Positions 1 to 10,097 are shown, numbered from the stretch's first letter. The stretch: DNA of 64,000 bases from Mycobacterium kyorinense (GCF_002101735.1 NZ_LQPE01000038.1:62001-126000), one strand, 5' to 3'. Notes: generated by a model not told the origin, from the letters alone. Numbers and translations are program-made.

Positions 1-3000
1 GTGTTGTCGCCGATGTAGGCGGCCGGCGCGCGACCGGTCAACGCCCGCACGGTGGCGACCATGCCGCCGTGATATTGGAAGTAGTCGTCGGAGTCGGCGA
101 TGTCGTGCTCGCGGGTGTCGGTGTTCTTGGCGGCAACCGCGATGCGCCGGTAGGACCGGTTCATGTCGTCGGTGGCTTCGCGGCCGTCCAGCCCGCGGCC
201 GTAGGCGAATCCGCCCCAGGCCGTGTACACCTGCGCCAGGTCGGCGTCGTCGCGCCAGTTGCGGCTGTCGATCAGCTGCAAGAGGCCCGCCCCGTAGGTC
301 CCCGGCTTGGAGCCGAAAATCCTTGTGGTGGCCCGTCGTTCGTCGCCATGCTGCGCGAGGTCGGCCTGCGCGTGGGCGCGCACGTAGTTGTCGTCGGCCG
401 ATTCGTCGAGGCCGGCGACCAACCGCACCGCGTCGTCGAGCATCGTCACCACGTGCGGGAAGGCGTCGCGGAAAAAGCCGGAGATCCGCACCGTCACGTC
501 GATGCGAGGACGGCCCAACTCCGACAGTGGGATCGGCGTCAGCCCGACCACCCGTCGCGACGCGTCGTCCCAGACCGGCCGAACCCCCAGCAGCGCAAGC
601 ACTTCGGCGATGTCGTCGCCAGCCGTGCGCATCGCCGATGTCCCCCACACCGACAGCCCGACCGATCGCGGCCAATCGCCGTAGTCGCTGCGGTATCGCG
701 CCAGCAGCGAATCCGCCATCGCCACACCGGTTTCCCATGCCAGGCGCGAGGGGACCGCCTTGGGGTCCACGGAGTAGAAGTTGCGTCCGGTGGGCAGCAC
801 GTTGACCAGGCCGCGCAGCGGTGAGCCCGACGGCCCGGCCGCGATGAACCGGCCGTCCAAAGCCCTTAGCACCTGCTCGATTTCGGCCCCGGTGCCGGCC
901 AGCCGCGGCACCACCTCGGTGGCGGCGAAACGCAGCACGGCTGCGACGGCGGGGTCGTCGGTGAGCCGATCGGCGGCGTCGGGCTCCCAGCCGGTGTCCT
1001 GCAACGCCTTCACCAAGTGCCGTGCCGCCGCCTCGACCTCGTCGACCGACACCCGCTCGTCGGTGCCGTCCTCGGCCAGCCCCAGCGCCTGACGCAACCC
1101 GGGCACCGAGTGCTCGCCGCCGAACAGTTGGCGAGCCCGCAGGATCGCCAGCACCAGATCCAATTCCTGTTCGCCAGTGGGCTTTTGGCCGAGGATGTGC
1201 AGGCCGTCGCGGATCTGGACGTCTTTGATCTCGCACAGCCAGCCATCGACGTGCAGCAGCATGTCGTCGAACGAGTCGTCTTCCGGCCGCTCGGTCAGCC
1301 CCAGGTCGTGGTCCATCTTGGCGGCGCGGATCAGCGTCCAGATCTGCTGGCGGACAGCGGGCAACTTGCCGGGATCCAGCGCGGCGATCGTGGCGTGCTC
1401 GTCGAGCAGTTGCTCCAACCGGGCGATGTCGCCGTAGGTTTCCGCGCGGGCCATCGGCGGGATGAGGTGGTCGACCAGCACGGCGTGCGCGCGGCGTTTG
1501 GCCTGGGTGCCCTCGCCCGGGTCGTTGACCAGGAACGGGTAGACCAGCGGCAGATCGCCCAGCGCCGCATCGGATCCGCACGCCGCCGACATGCCCAGTG
1601 TCTTGCCGGGCAGCCACTCCAGGTTGCCGTGCTTGCCCAGATGCAGCACGGCGTGGGCGTTGAACCCGGTGTCCAGCCAGTGATAGGCGGCCAGATAGTG
1701 GTGGCTGGGCGGTAGGTCGGGGTCGTGATAGATCGCCACCGGGTTCTCGCCGAATCCCCGCGGCGGCTGCACCATCAGCACGACGTTGCCGGCCTGCAGT
1801 GCGGCGATGACGATTTCGCCATCGGGGTCGGTGCTGCGGTCGACGAACAGCTCACCGGGCGGCGGCCCCCAGTGTTGCTGCACCGCGTCGGTGAACTCGG
1901 CGGGCAGAGTGGCGAACCAGGCGCGATAATCCTTGGCGGACACACGGATCGGATTGCCTTCCAGCTGACCATCGGTCAGCCAGTCGGGGTCCTGGCCGCC
2001 GCGTTCGATCAGCGCGTGCACCAACGCGTCACCGTCTTGGGCGTCGACGCCGGGCAGCTCGCCGATCTGGTACCCGTGCTCGCGCATCGCCCTCAACAGC
2101 GCGACGGCGCTGGCCGGGGTGTCCAGTCCGACCGCGTTGCCGATCCGGGCGTGCTTGGTCGGATAAGCGGAGAACACAATGGCGATCCGCTTGTCGGCGT
2201 TCGGAATCCGGCGTAGCCGTGCGTGCCGCACAGCCAGACCGGCCACCCGCGCGCAACGCTCCGGGTCCGCCACATAGGAGATCAGCCCCTCGTCGTCAAT
2301 CTCCTTGAACGAGAACGGGACCGTGATGATGCGCCCGTCGAACTCCGGGACCGCCACCTGGCTGGCGACGTCGAGGGGGCTCAGCCCGTCGTCGTTGTCC
2401 TGCCATTGCTGCCGCGAACTGGTCAGGCAGAGTCCCTGCAGGATCGGGATGTCAAGGGCGGCCAGGTGTTCGACGTTCCAGCTGTCGTCATCGCCGCCGG
2501 CGGACGCCGTCGCGGGCTTGACTCCCCCGGCGGCCAGAACGGTCACCACCATCGCGTCGGCGTGCGACAGCACCTCGAGCATGTCGGGTTCGGCGGTGCG
2601 CAGCGACGCGCAGTACACCGGCAGCGGCCGGCCGCCCGCGGCTTCGATCGCCTGACACAGCGCTTCGACGTAGCCGGTGTTGCCGGCCAGGTGCTGGGCG
2701 CGGTAGTACAGCACCGCGATCGTCGGGCCGATCGCAAGCGCGTCTGCGGCCGTGCGGTCGAGCATTCCCCACGTCGGCATGCTCTGCGGCGGCGTGAACC
2801 CGAACCCGGTCATCAATAGCGTGTCCGACAGGAACGCATGCAGTTGGCGCAGGTTGGCGACGCCGCCGTGAGCCAGATAGATGTGGGTCTGCACCGCGAT
2901 CCCGGCCGGCGTGGTGGAGCGCTCCATCAGATCGGCATCCGGCGACTGCTCGCCGCTGACCACCACGGCCGGCACGCCGCTGGCCAGCACCGTGTCGATG

Positions 3001-3188
3001 CCGGCCTGCCAGCTCCGATAGCCGCCGAGGATCCGGACCACCGCGACGTCGGCGGTCTGCAGCAGCGCCGGCAACTCGTCGGGCAACAGCCGCGCCGGGT
3101 TGGCCCACCGGTAGTTGGCCCCGCTGGCGCGGGCCGTGATCAGGTCGGTGTCGGACGTCGACAGCAGCAGCACGGTGGGATCGGGCAC
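1..3188 (-). CDS. cobN: Cobaltochelatase subunit CobN, C-terminus cut by the window edge
   Basis: Large subunit of the ATP-dependent aerobic cobaltochelatase, which inserts Co2+ into hydrogenobyrinic a,c-diamide with the CobS/CobT AAA partners (not in this window). The frame reads from a GTG at 3188 (MPDPTVLLLSTSDTDL) for about 1,062 residues and runs off the left edge. Stretches typical of mycobacterial CobN are seen, such as VFSAYPTKHARIGNAVGLDT, LHLGKHGNLEWLPGK and NDPGEGTQAKRRAHAVLVDH. Compared with about 1,194 residues in M. tuberculosis, roughly 130 C-terminal residues are missing. No strong ribosome-binding site precedes the GTG; the start rests on homology. The gene diverges from the SDR gene across only about 33-45 bp, so promoters probably lie within coding DNA. 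Confidence 0.95.
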   Translation of the reverse strand, partial: MPDPTVLLLSTSDTDLITARASGANYRWANPARLLPDELPALLQTADVAVVRILGGYRSWQAGIDTVLASGVPAVVVSGEQSPDADLMERSTTPAGIAVQTHIYLAHGGVANLRQLHAFLSDTLLMTGFGFTPPQSMPTWGMLDRTAADALAIGPTIAVLYYRAQHLAGNTGYVEALCQAIEAAGGRPLPVYCASLRTAEPDMLEVLSHADAMVVTVLAAGGVKPATASAGGDDDSWNVEHLAALDIPILQGLCLTSSRQQWQDNDDGLSPLDVASQVAVPEFDGRIITVPFSFKEIDDEGLISYVADPERCARVAGLAVRHARLRRIPNADKRIAIVFSAYPTKHARIGNAVGLDTPASAVALLRAMREHGYQIGELPGVDAQDGDALVHALIERGGQDPDWLTDGQLEGNPIRVSAKDYRAWFATLPAEFTDAVQQHWGPPPGELFVDRSTDPDGEIVIAALQAGNVVLMVQPPRGFGENPVAIYHDPDLPPSHHYLAAYHWLDTGFNAHAVLHLGKHGNLEWLPGKTLGMSAACGSDAALGDLPLVYPFLVNDPGEGTQAKRRAHAVLVDHLIPPMARAETYGDIARLEQLLDEHATIAALDPGKLPAVRQQIWTLIRAAKMDHDLGLTERPEDDSFDDMLLHVDGWLCEIKDVQIRDGLHILGQKPTGEQELDLVLAILRARQLFGGEHSVPGLRQALGLAEDGTDERVSVDEVEAAARHLVKALQDTGWEPDAADRLTDDPAVAAVLRFAATEVVPRLAGTGAEIEQVLRALDGRFIAAGPSGSPLRGLVNVLPTGRNFYSVDPKAVPSRLAWETGVAMADSLLARYRSDYGDWPRSVGLSVWGTSAMRTAGDDIAEVLALLGVRPVWDDASRRVVGLTPIPLSELGRPRIDVTVRISGFFRDAFPHVVTMLDDAVRLVAGLDESADDNYVRAHAQADLAQHGDERRATTRIFGSKPGTYGAGLLQLIDSRNWRDDADLAQVYTAWGGFAYGRGLDGREATDDMNRSYRRIAVAAKNTDTREHDIADSDDYFQYHGGMVATVRALTGRAPAAYIGDN

Positions 3189-3221
3189 TCGTCATTCGTA
3201 CCGCAGGCCGGCGGGCGTGCA

Positions 3222-4046
3222 ATGATGTGGCCCATGCCTGTCGCGGGAAAAGTCGTGGCGGTCACGGGTGGGGCTCGAGGAATCGGCTTGGCCACGGCGA
3301 GCCTTCTGCACCGATTGGGCGCCAAGGTCGCGATCGGGGATGTCGACGAATCGGCGGCCAAGCAGGCGGGTGAGGGACTGGATTTTCACCGCCGATTGGA
3401 CGTGACGGACCGCCAGTCCTTCACCGATTTCCTGGACGCGGTCGAGGAGCGGCTGGGGCCCGTCGATGTCTTGGTGAACAACGCGGGCGTCATCGCGGTG
3501 GGCAGCGCCGTCGAGGAGGCCGATACCGTCACCAAGCGTCTGCTCGACGTCAACGTCTACGGCGTGATCCTGGGCACCAAATTGGCGGCGCAACGGATGC
3601 TGCCGCGCGGTCGTGGTCAAGTCATCAACATCGCGTCGCTGGCTGGCGTGCAGCCGACGGCCGGCATTGCCACCTACTGCGCCACGAAGCACGCGGTGCT
3701 CGGATTCACCGACACCGTTCGGCTGGAAAACCGCGGCAGCGGCGTCCACTTCTCCGCGGTACTGCCGACGTTGACGAACACCGAGATGATCGCCGGCGTG
3801 GGACACGCGAAGGGATTCCGCAACGCGGAGCCCGACGACGTCGCCAAGGCAGTCGCCGGCCTGATTGTGAAACCGAAAGCGCGCGTGTTGGTTCCGCGAT
3901 CGATAGCGGCCGCGGTCGCCGTGCAGCGGTTTTTGCCGCGACGGCTGGGCGAGGCGCTCGGCCGAGCGTTGGGTACCGAGCGGGTGTTCACCGCCGTCGA
4001 CACCGGGCAGCGCACCGGGTATGCGAAACGGGCCGGGACGTCCTGA
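3222..4046 (+). CDS. Short-chain dehydrogenase/reductase
   Basis: Classical-type SDR oxidoreductase, substrate unknown. Counting from the ATG at 3234, the protein has 270 residues. The nucleotide-binding motif TGGARGIG is at residues 11-18, NNAG at 82-85, and the catalytic Ser135, Tyr148 and Lys152 (YCATK) follow. A tail of about 50 residues after the Rossmann core may be a membrane or substrate cap. Two other in-frame ATGs (3222, 3225) add four residues (MMWP); no clear ribosome-binding site decides among them. The gene is convergent with the monooxygenase, their stops being adjacent (4046/4047). It is the first gene of the island between cobN and cobG. Confidence 0.88.
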   Translation: MMWPMPVAGKVVAVTGGARGIGLATASLLHRLGAKVAIGDVDESAAKQAGEGLDFHRRLDVTDRQSFTDFLDAVEERLGPVDVLVNNAGVIAVGSAVEEADTVTKRLLDVNVYGVILGTKLAAQRMLPRGRGQVINIASLAGVQPTAGIATYCATKHAVLGFTDTVRLENRGSGVHFSAVLPTLTNTEMIAGVGHAKGFRNAEPDDVAKAVAGLIVKPKARVLVPRSIAAAVAVQRFLPRRLGEALGRALGTERVFTAVDTGQRTGYAKRAGTS

Positions 4047-5507
4047 TCAGCGGATGTCGAAGTGGGCGAGTTCGGGTTCACGCAGTAGTTCGCGGTGACG
4101 CTCCGGCGCCCACGGGAACAACTCGGGCAGGCCGTCTTTGCCCAAGTACCAGCTGTTGCAGCCGGTGACCCAGATCGTTTGCGGCATCGCGGCTTTCATG
4201 CTCTCGTTGTATTCCTTGGTGGCCACCTCGGTGGGGGCGGCGGCGCGGACGTTTCCGTCCCGGATCTGGTTGATCCACCACATCGCATAGTCGGCCTGAT
4301 CCTCCGCGATCGGCACCAGCGACTGGTTGCCGATCGGCGAGTGCGGACCCATCAGCATGAACAGGTTCGGGAAGCCGGGCACCGCGACCGAGCGATACGC
4401 CGTCGGGCCATCCGCCCAGGCCTCGTTCAGAGTGAGCCCGTTCTCACCGATCACCTCCAGTGGACGCACGTAGGCACGCGCGTCAAACCCGGTGGCGTAC
4501 ACGAGCAGATCCAGCTCATGCAAAACGCCGTCTGCGGTGACGACGCCGCGCGGCTCGATGTGGTCGATCGCCTCGGTGACCAAGTCGACGCCTGGCTGCT
4601 GCACGGATCGGTAGAAGTGGCCGGCGAAGATCAACCGCTTGCACATCGGCTGGTCTTTCGGGGTGAGCTTGGCCCGCAACGCCGGGTCGCGCACCGAGAG
4701 CCGCAAATTCCATCGACACTGAGCCGCAAAGAGTTTGCGCTGGAAGCAGGGACGAATCGGTGCCCGGCCGAACATGCGCCGCACATAGGCGCCCCAGAAC
4801 CGGTACGGCACGTCGTTCAGCCGCGGCCAGCGGCGCAACGCCGCCCGGGTCAGCGCAGAGTAGCGCAGGTTGGGCATCGGGCAGATCCACTGTGCGGTGC
4901 GCTGAAACACCGTGAGCTGCCGAACCTTGCCGCCGAGCTCCGCGGTGATCTGCACACCGGTCGATCCGGTACCGATCAGCCCGATCCGCTTGTCCGGCAA
5001 GGAAACCGAGTGATCCCAGCGTGACGAATGAAAAGCCGGACCGGCGAACGTCTCCCGACCCGGGATGTCCGGATAACGGGGTACCCGCAGCACTCCGGTC
5101 GCGGTGATGAGCACGTCGAACGACTCCTCGCCGTCGGCGGTGGTCAGCCGCCAGCGTCCGTCGTCGTACCTTGCCGAGACGACGTCGGTGCCGAACCTGA
5201 TGTGCGGGCGGATTGCCAGCTCGTCGGCCACTTGCCGGAAATAGGCCTGGATCTCCGGACCTGGCGGCAGCAGATGCGACCAGTTCGGGTTGGGCCGGAA
5301 CGAATACGAGTAGTACCGCGACGGCACGTCACAGGTGAGTCCCGGGTAGGTGTTGTCGCGCCAGGTTCCGCCGACGTCGTCGGCCTTCTCGAAAATGGTG
5401 TACGTGTCGATGCCGGCGTCTTGCAGCTTGGCAGCCATGCACAGGCCCGACATGCCGGCGCCGATGATCGCGATCTTCACGGGGCGTTTGTCGGCCATGT
5501 CAACCAT
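4047..5507 (-). CDS. Flavin-containing (Baeyer-Villiger type) monooxygenase
   Basis: FAD/NADPH-dependent class B monooxygenase of 486 residues that would oxygenate a ketone or other soft nucleophile; substrate unknown. The FAD Rossmann motif GAGMSG is at residues 16-21 and the NADP motif GTGSTG at about 179-184. Between them, residues 154-165 read FAGPAFHSSRWD, matching the fingerprint FxGxxxHxxxW of Baeyer-Villiger enzymes. It resembles M. tuberculosis Rv0892-like monooxygenases. The start is the ATG at 5507; a second ATG three codons later (MADKRP) is equally possible. It diverges from the SnoaL-like gene over 172 bp. Confidence 0.9.
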   Translation of the reverse strand: MVDMADKRPVKIAIIGAGMSGLCMAAKLQDAGIDTYTIFEKADDVGGTWRDNTYPGLTCDVPSRYYSYSFRPNPNWSHLLPPGPEIQAYFRQVADELAIRPHIRFGTDVVSARYDDGRWRLTTADGEESFDVLITATGVLRVPRYPDIPGRETFAGPAFHSSRWDHSVSLPDKRIGLIGTGSTGVQITAELGGKVRQLTVFQRTAQWICPMPNLRYSALTRAALRRWPRLNDVPYRFWGAYVRRMFGRAPIRPCFQRKLFAAQCRWNLRLSVRDPALRAKLTPKDQPMCKRLIFAGHFYRSVQQPGVDLVTEAIDHIEPRGVVTADGVLHELDLLVYATGFDARAYVRPLEVIGENGLTLNEAWADGPTAYRSVAVPGFPNLFMLMGPHSPIGNQSLVPIAEDQADYAMWWINQIRDGNVRAAAPTEVATKEYNESMKAAMPQTIWVTGCNSWYLGKDGLPELFPWAPERHRELLREPELAHFDIR

Positions 5508-5679
5508 CCGAATCTCCAGACGTCGGCTGGGCCGATCCTACGTCCCGCGCGCCGCTGTGCCCCCGACAACGGGAATTGAGGTAGCCCACTACCCTATCCG
5601 GGCTCAGCGCGACGGCGACATAGTCGACTGGTCAGCACGGGTGCAGTTACACCCGACCACGGCCGAGGAGGTTAGCGAA

Positions 5680-6060
5680 ATGTCGAACGTCGATACCGCC
5701 AGGTCTGCACACGAAGCGTTCAGCCGCGGCGATTTGGCCGCATTGAAAGAGGCCTACGCTCCCGACGCGGTCTGGTATTCCTCCGAGGAGGTCGCGCCCG
5801 GCGGCGAGGTCCACGGACGGGACGCCATTATCGAGATGATGAGCCGATTGCCGGACCACTGGTCCACGGTGAACGTCGAACCGAGCACATACATCGACGG
5901 CGGCGACTACGTCGTCGTGCTCGGCACCGTCCGTTTCGGCAATGACAAGGGCAGCGCCGAATCGCCCTTCGTCAACGTGCTGAAGTTCGACGCCGACGGC
6001 AAAGCCGCTCGCGGCGAAATCCACTACGACACCGCGAAATTCGCGAAACTGCAAGCCTGA
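5680..6060 (+). CDS. SnoaL/NTF2-like small protein
   Basis: A 126-residue alpha+beta-barrel protein of the SnoaL-like (NTF2 superfamily) type. It begins MSNVDTARSAHEAFSRGD and contains the family pattern of an N-terminal helix, a DAVWY strand and a GRDAI helix. A strong ribosome-binding site GAGGAGG lies at 5665-5671, eight bases before the ATG, which fixes the start. The FAD monooxygenase gene follows after five bases, so the two are probably one operon. Such folds act as isomerases, cyclases or binding proteins in hydrophobic metabolite pathways; which applies here cannot be told from sequence. Confidence 0.85.
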   Translation: MSNVDTARSAHEAFSRGDLAALKEAYAPDAVWYSSEEVAPGGEVHGRDAIIEMMSRLPDHWSTVNVEPSTYIDGGDYVVVLGTVRFGNDKGSAESPFVNVLKFDADGKAARGEIHYDTAKFAKLQA

Positions 6061-6065
6061 TCACG

Positions 6066-7451
6066 ATGGGCAAGGTCGGCGATCACGCCGTCGTCCTGGG
6101 CGCAAGCATGGGCGGGTTGCTCGCCGCCCGCGTTCTGGCCGACTTCTATTCCACCGTCACAGTGGTGGAGCGCGACGCTCTGCGGCACGACGCCGTGCAC
6201 CGGCGCGGCGTCCCGCAGAGCCGTCACGTTCACGGCCTGCTGAGCACGGGTTCGCGCATCCTCGACGAACTGTTTCCCGAATTGCTCGACGAGCTCGTCG
6301 CCGCAGGAGCCAACGTCTTGGAGGGCGGAGACGGGACACGCGTGTGGCTTCGCTTCGCCGGACACGACTTGAACCGCACCGGCAGATTCGCCGACCCGGG
6401 CGCGGTGACCTCGTACCTGGCCAGCAGGCCGTTTCTGGAGTCGCACGTCCGCGCCCGGTTGCGACGGTTCGCCAACGTGACACTGCTCGACAACCACGAT
6501 GTGGTCAACTTGTTCGGCGAGGGGTCCGGTCGAGTGGCCGGCGCGCTGGTGGCCGATCGCGACACGGGCGAGAACGTCTTCATGGACTCCGACCTGGTTG
6601 TCGATGCGACGGGGCGGGCCGCGCGCACACCGGCGTTTCTGGAGAATTTGGGCTATCGGCGCCCGCCCGAGGAACACATCGTGGTCAAGGTGGCCTACGT
6701 CAGCCAGCTGTTGCGCATACCGCCGGACACGCTGGACGAAAAGCTGATTCTGATCGGCCCAGTGCCCGGACGGCCAACCGGCGGCGCGCTTTTCGCCTAC
6801 GAGAACGACACCTGGATGCTGACACTGGCCGGTCTCAGCGGACACGAACCCCCTGCCGACCCGGCCGAAATGGTCCGCTTTGCCGAGCAGTTCGCCCCGG
6901 CACCGATGATCGCCGCGATGAAAGCGGCCGAGCCACTGTCCGAGCCGTGCCACCACCGTTACCCAACCAGCAAATGGCGACGCTACGACAAGATGCTGCA
7001 CTTCCCGGCGGGGCTGCTGGTATTCGGAGACGCGATCTGTAGTTTCAATCCAATCTACGGGCAGGGTATGTCGGTGGCTGCCCTGGAGGCAATTGTCATG
7101 CGCGACTGCCTGCTTCGCGGTGACCACGATCTGCCCCGGCGGTTTTTCCGCGCGGCCGCCAAGCCGGTCAAATCGGTCTGGAAGATGGCTTCGGGTGCGG
7201 ATCTTGCTCTGCCCCAGGCCAAGGGGCGACGTCCGTTGTCCATGCGATTGTCGAATTGGTACACCGCGCAGGTGCTGGCAGCCGCCACCTCCGACCCGGT
7301 CGTGACCGAAGAATTCGTGCGGGTGATGAACCTCGTCGACCCGCCGACGCGGCTGCTGCGGCCCTCGTTGATCGCGCGGGTCGCCACCACCGGCCGGCGT
7401 CAGGCCCGGCTTGAGGCCGCGGTCCGCGAGCCCGAACTGGTAGCGGGATAG
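6066..7451 (+). CDS. FAD-dependent monooxygenase (PHBH/squalene-epoxidase-like)
   Basis: A 461-residue flavoprotein. The N-terminal FAD motif is GASMGG at residues 12-17, followed by the ERD ribose-binding acidic end at VVERD. The late FAD motif reads FGDAICSFNPIYGQGMS, characteristic of group A aromatic hydroxylases and geranylgeranyl-reductase-like enzymes. Substrate unknown. The gene begins five bases after the SnoaL-like gene and converges with the LuxR-type regulator, whose stop is immediately adjacent (7451/7452). Together with the divergent Baeyer-Villiger enzyme it suggests an oxidative small-molecule pathway. Confidence 0.88.
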   Translation: MGKVGDHAVVLGASMGGLLAARVLADFYSTVTVVERDALRHDAVHRRGVPQSRHVHGLLSTGSRILDELFPELLDELVAAGANVLEGGDGTRVWLRFAGHDLNRTGRFADPGAVTSYLASRPFLESHVRARLRRFANVTLLDNHDVVNLFGEGSGRVAGALVADRDTGENVFMDSDLVVDATGRAARTPAFLENLGYRRPPEEHIVVKVAYVSQLLRIPPDTLDEKLILIGPVPGRPTGGALFAYENDTWMLTLAGLSGHEPPADPAEMVRFAEQFAPAPMIAAMKAAEPLSEPCHHRYPTSKWRRYDKMLHFPAGLLVFGDAICSFNPIYGQGMSVAALEAIVMRDCLLRGDHDLPRRFFRAAAKPVKSVWKMASGADLALPQAKGRRPLSMRLSNWYTAQVLAAATSDPVVTEEFVRVMNLVDPPTRLLRPSLIARVATTGRRQARLEAAVREPELVAG

Positions 7452-10097
7452 CTACCGGGCGGACCGGACGCCGTTGAGCAAGTTGACCAACTGGTCGCGC
7501 CGCTCGATCCCCAGCTTGGCGAACGTGCGGTACAGGTGTCCGTCCACCGTTCGCACCGACACCGACAGCCGATCGGCGATCTGACGGTTGGACAAACCGC
7601 TCGCCACCAGCATCGCGATCTCGCGCTCACGGTCGGTGATCGGAAGCGGCCGTGCCGCGGCTTTGACTGCCGGAGTTCGTATTTCGTACTGGCTGGCCAG
7701 CCAGTGCGCCCGGGTCGACGACTCCAGCTCCTTGCCGCGCCGGCCGCTGCGGTCGTGTTCACGCGCTGCCTGCGCGGCCGCATCGGCCGCGAGTGCCAGC
7801 GCACCGATCTCCGCGAACCGGTCCGCCGCGAAATCCAGCTGATCGCCGTCGTGGCCGGCAAGCGCGCGTGCGTGCGCAGCGATCGCGTCGGCCATCCGAG
7901 TGTTCAGTGTCTTGGCGAGCTCGCCCAGCCGCGAGGCATGCGAGCGGTCACCGAACCGGACGGCAGTGTGCAATGCCCGCATCTCGACAACCGGCAACCC
8001 GGAGCGCCGGGCGAACTGCGCCGCTCGCATCGCATGCAGTTGGGCCGCAGTCGTTTCGCCGGCGGATGCCCGCTCCCAGGCCCGCGCTATCTCGAGTTCC
8101 GGCAGGAATACCGCGACATGCGGACCGTAGGCTTGCTGGGATTTGGCCAACGCCGCCACTGCGGCGTCACTGTCTCCGCGCGCGCCTTCGGCCTGAGCCT
8201 GCCACGCGGTAACCAGCATCATCCAGGCCGACGGAAAGCCTTGCGACAACGCGGAAATCGAGTCGGCAAAGGCCGAACACGCGGCGGCCAACTCGCCGCC
8301 GGCAAGGTGCACCAGCCCGAATATCGCGGCCACCATCGCGTCGGCCGCGGGCACGCCGGCGGCCATCGCGCCGTAGCATTCTGCCGCCGCTTCGGCGGCC
8401 TGCTGATCACCGGCGGCCGTGTGCGCCATCACCTCGGCCAATCCGAGGGCGAACCGCTGCGGCCCGGACTCGCTGGGTGTCGCGGCCCGCAATCCGGCCT
8501 CGACGACCGGTGTGACCTCGCCGAACCGCCCCACACCGGCCAGCGCACAGGCAGTTGGCACCGCCGCCCACACCGTCGCCAGCGGAAGCACACTTGATGC
8601 ACACAGGCTCGGGCCCACCTCGATGGTGGTCGCGACGTCACCGGAGAAGAACGCAAACGAGACCTGCAGGGCCATCGCCATAGCGCCGCTTGCCTCCGAA
8701 TCGACGCGGCCCCTGACGTTTTCGAGTACCCGTTGGGCGGCGTCGGTTCGACCGCACTGCCAGAACAGGTTCGCGGCGCGCAGACAACCCCACCGCATGG
8801 TCAGCAGCTCGTCGCCGCTGTCGGGCTCGAACCCGGACAGCACCGCCTCGGCTTCGTCACCGCGTCCCTGCCAACTCAGCGCGTCGGCGAGCACAAGCGC
8901 GGCCGCCAGACCGCCGCCGCAGTCCAGCGCGTATCGGGCCAGCTCTTCGCCGTAGCCGAGGTTCGACATGGTGACCGCGCTCGCGGCGGCGGCGATGATC
9001 ACATCGAGGTCCGGCTCCAAGTCGCTGCGCATCATGAATTGCGCCAGCCGGATCTGGCCGCGCAGGTCGGGCAATCGCGCGCGCCGTCCTCCGGCCCGCA
9101 GGTGTTTCTGAAGCGCTTGTGCCAGAAGCCCATTGAGTTGTCGCGACCGCACCACCCCGGCCAGTCGAATTGCCGCGTCGCCCAGAACGGGGTGATTCAA
9201 CTGCGCCACGGTCTCGGATCCATCGGCCAGCAGTTGGATCAAGCCCCGCCGCTCCAGGCGGGCCACCGCCTCGGCGTCACACAGCTCGCGCAGTATCTCC
9301 CAGTCCAGGAGCTCTCCGGTGGCCAAGATCTCCACGGCTTCCAACTCTTCCGGCGTCAGGGACCGCAGCCGGAACTCGAGCAAGTCGTAGAGCTCGCGGT
9401 CCGCGCGCAGCGGTCCGCGAAGCTGCCAGCCGTCGTCGGTGTAGACCAGGACGCCGTTTTCCCGGCCGGCGCTGAGCAGGCCGCGCAGCAGCAGCAGGTT
9501 GCCGCCGCTGCGGGCGTAGAGCTCGTCGACCAAGCGCGGCTCGACCACGCCGCCCAACACTCGGCGGGCCAGGTCCGCGGTCTGCTGGGGGGTGAACGCG
9601 TCGATGTGCAACGTCAGCAACAGCCGCTCTTTCAGCAGCGCCGTGATCGCGTCGAGCACCGGTTCGCCCGACCGGATCGTCACCACCAGCCGCGCGCTGC
9701 GGCCCATCGCCAGCTGGTACACCAATGTGGCCGACAGCGGATCGAGCAGCTGAGCGTCGTCGACGACGACCACCAGGTTCGCGTCCTGTTCCAGGGTCGC
9801 GTGCGCGGCGGCCAGCATGGTGGCGGGCTCATGCGCTGCGTCGACGGTGACCGCACGCGAGAACGCGCCCAACGGCACCGCGCGTCCGGTTTCGGTGCCC
9901 AGTACAAAGCGCACCGTGTCCCCCCGCGCTTCGACAGCCGCGGCGAGCGCGCGGCAGAGCGTCGATTTGCCCACCCCGCTGGCACCGACCAGCGCGACAC
10001 CGCGAAATTCCGAGCCGTCGTCGAGTGCCGCCAATGCCTGGCGGAACTCGTCATCACGGGCGACTATCGGCCACTTCGACGCGGTCTCTGTTTGCAC
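7452..10097 (-). CDS. Large LuxR-family regulator with AAA ATPase core (LAL type)
   Basis: An 881-residue transcriptional regulator of the signal-transduction ATPase (STAND/LAL) type. From the GTG at 10097 (MQTETASKWPIVARDDEF) it has a P-loop GASGVGKST near residue 40, a Walker B region VVVVDDAQLLD near 115, a long alpha-helical TPR-like middle, and a C-terminal LuxR helix-turn-helix (TDREREIAMLVASGLS through VRTVDGHLY). The frame stays open upstream to 10265, but AGGAGG at 10114-10109 lies 11 bases before this GTG. The resulting length also equals that of M. tuberculosis Rv0890c (882 aa) as I remember it, so this start is preferred. It probably controls the neighbouring monooxygenases. The 281 bp upstream hold no other gene that I can see. 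Confidence 0.9.
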   Translation of the reverse strand: MQTETASKWPIVARDDEFRQALAALDDGSEFRGVALVGASGVGKSTLCRALAAAVEARGDTVRFVLGTETGRAVPLGAFSRAVTVDAAHEPATMLAAAHATLEQDANLVVVVDDAQLLDPLSATLVYQLAMGRSARLVVTIRSGEPVLDAITALLKERLLLTLHIDAFTPQQTADLARRVLGGVVEPRLVDELYARSGGNLLLLRGLLSAGRENGVLVYTDDGWQLRGPLRADRELYDLLEFRLRSLTPEELEAVEILATGELLDWEILRELCDAEAVARLERRGLIQLLADGSETVAQLNHPVLGDAAIRLAGVVRSRQLNGLLAQALQKHLRAGGRRARLPDLRGQIRLAQFMMRSDLEPDLDVIIAAAASAVTMSNLGYGEELARYALDCGGGLAAALVLADALSWQGRGDEAEAVLSGFEPDSGDELLTMRWGCLRAANLFWQCGRTDAAQRVLENVRGRVDSEASGAMAMALQVSFAFFSGDVATTIEVGPSLCASSVLPLATVWAAVPTACALAGVGRFGEVTPVVEAGLRAATPSESGPQRFALGLAEVMAHTAAGDQQAAEAAAECYGAMAAGVPAADAMVAAIFGLVHLAGGELAAACSAFADSISALSQGFPSAWMMLVTAWQAQAEGARGDSDAAVAALAKSQQAYGPHVAVFLPELEIARAWERASAGETTAAQLHAMRAAQFARRSGLPVVEMRALHTAVRFGDRSHASRLGELAKTLNTRMADAIAAHARALAGHDGDQLDFAADRFAEIGALALAADAAAQAAREHDRSGRRGKELESSTRAHWLASQYEIRTPAVKAAARPLPITDREREIAMLVASGLSNRQIADRLSVSVRTVDGHLYRTFAKLGIERRDQLVNLLNGVRSAR

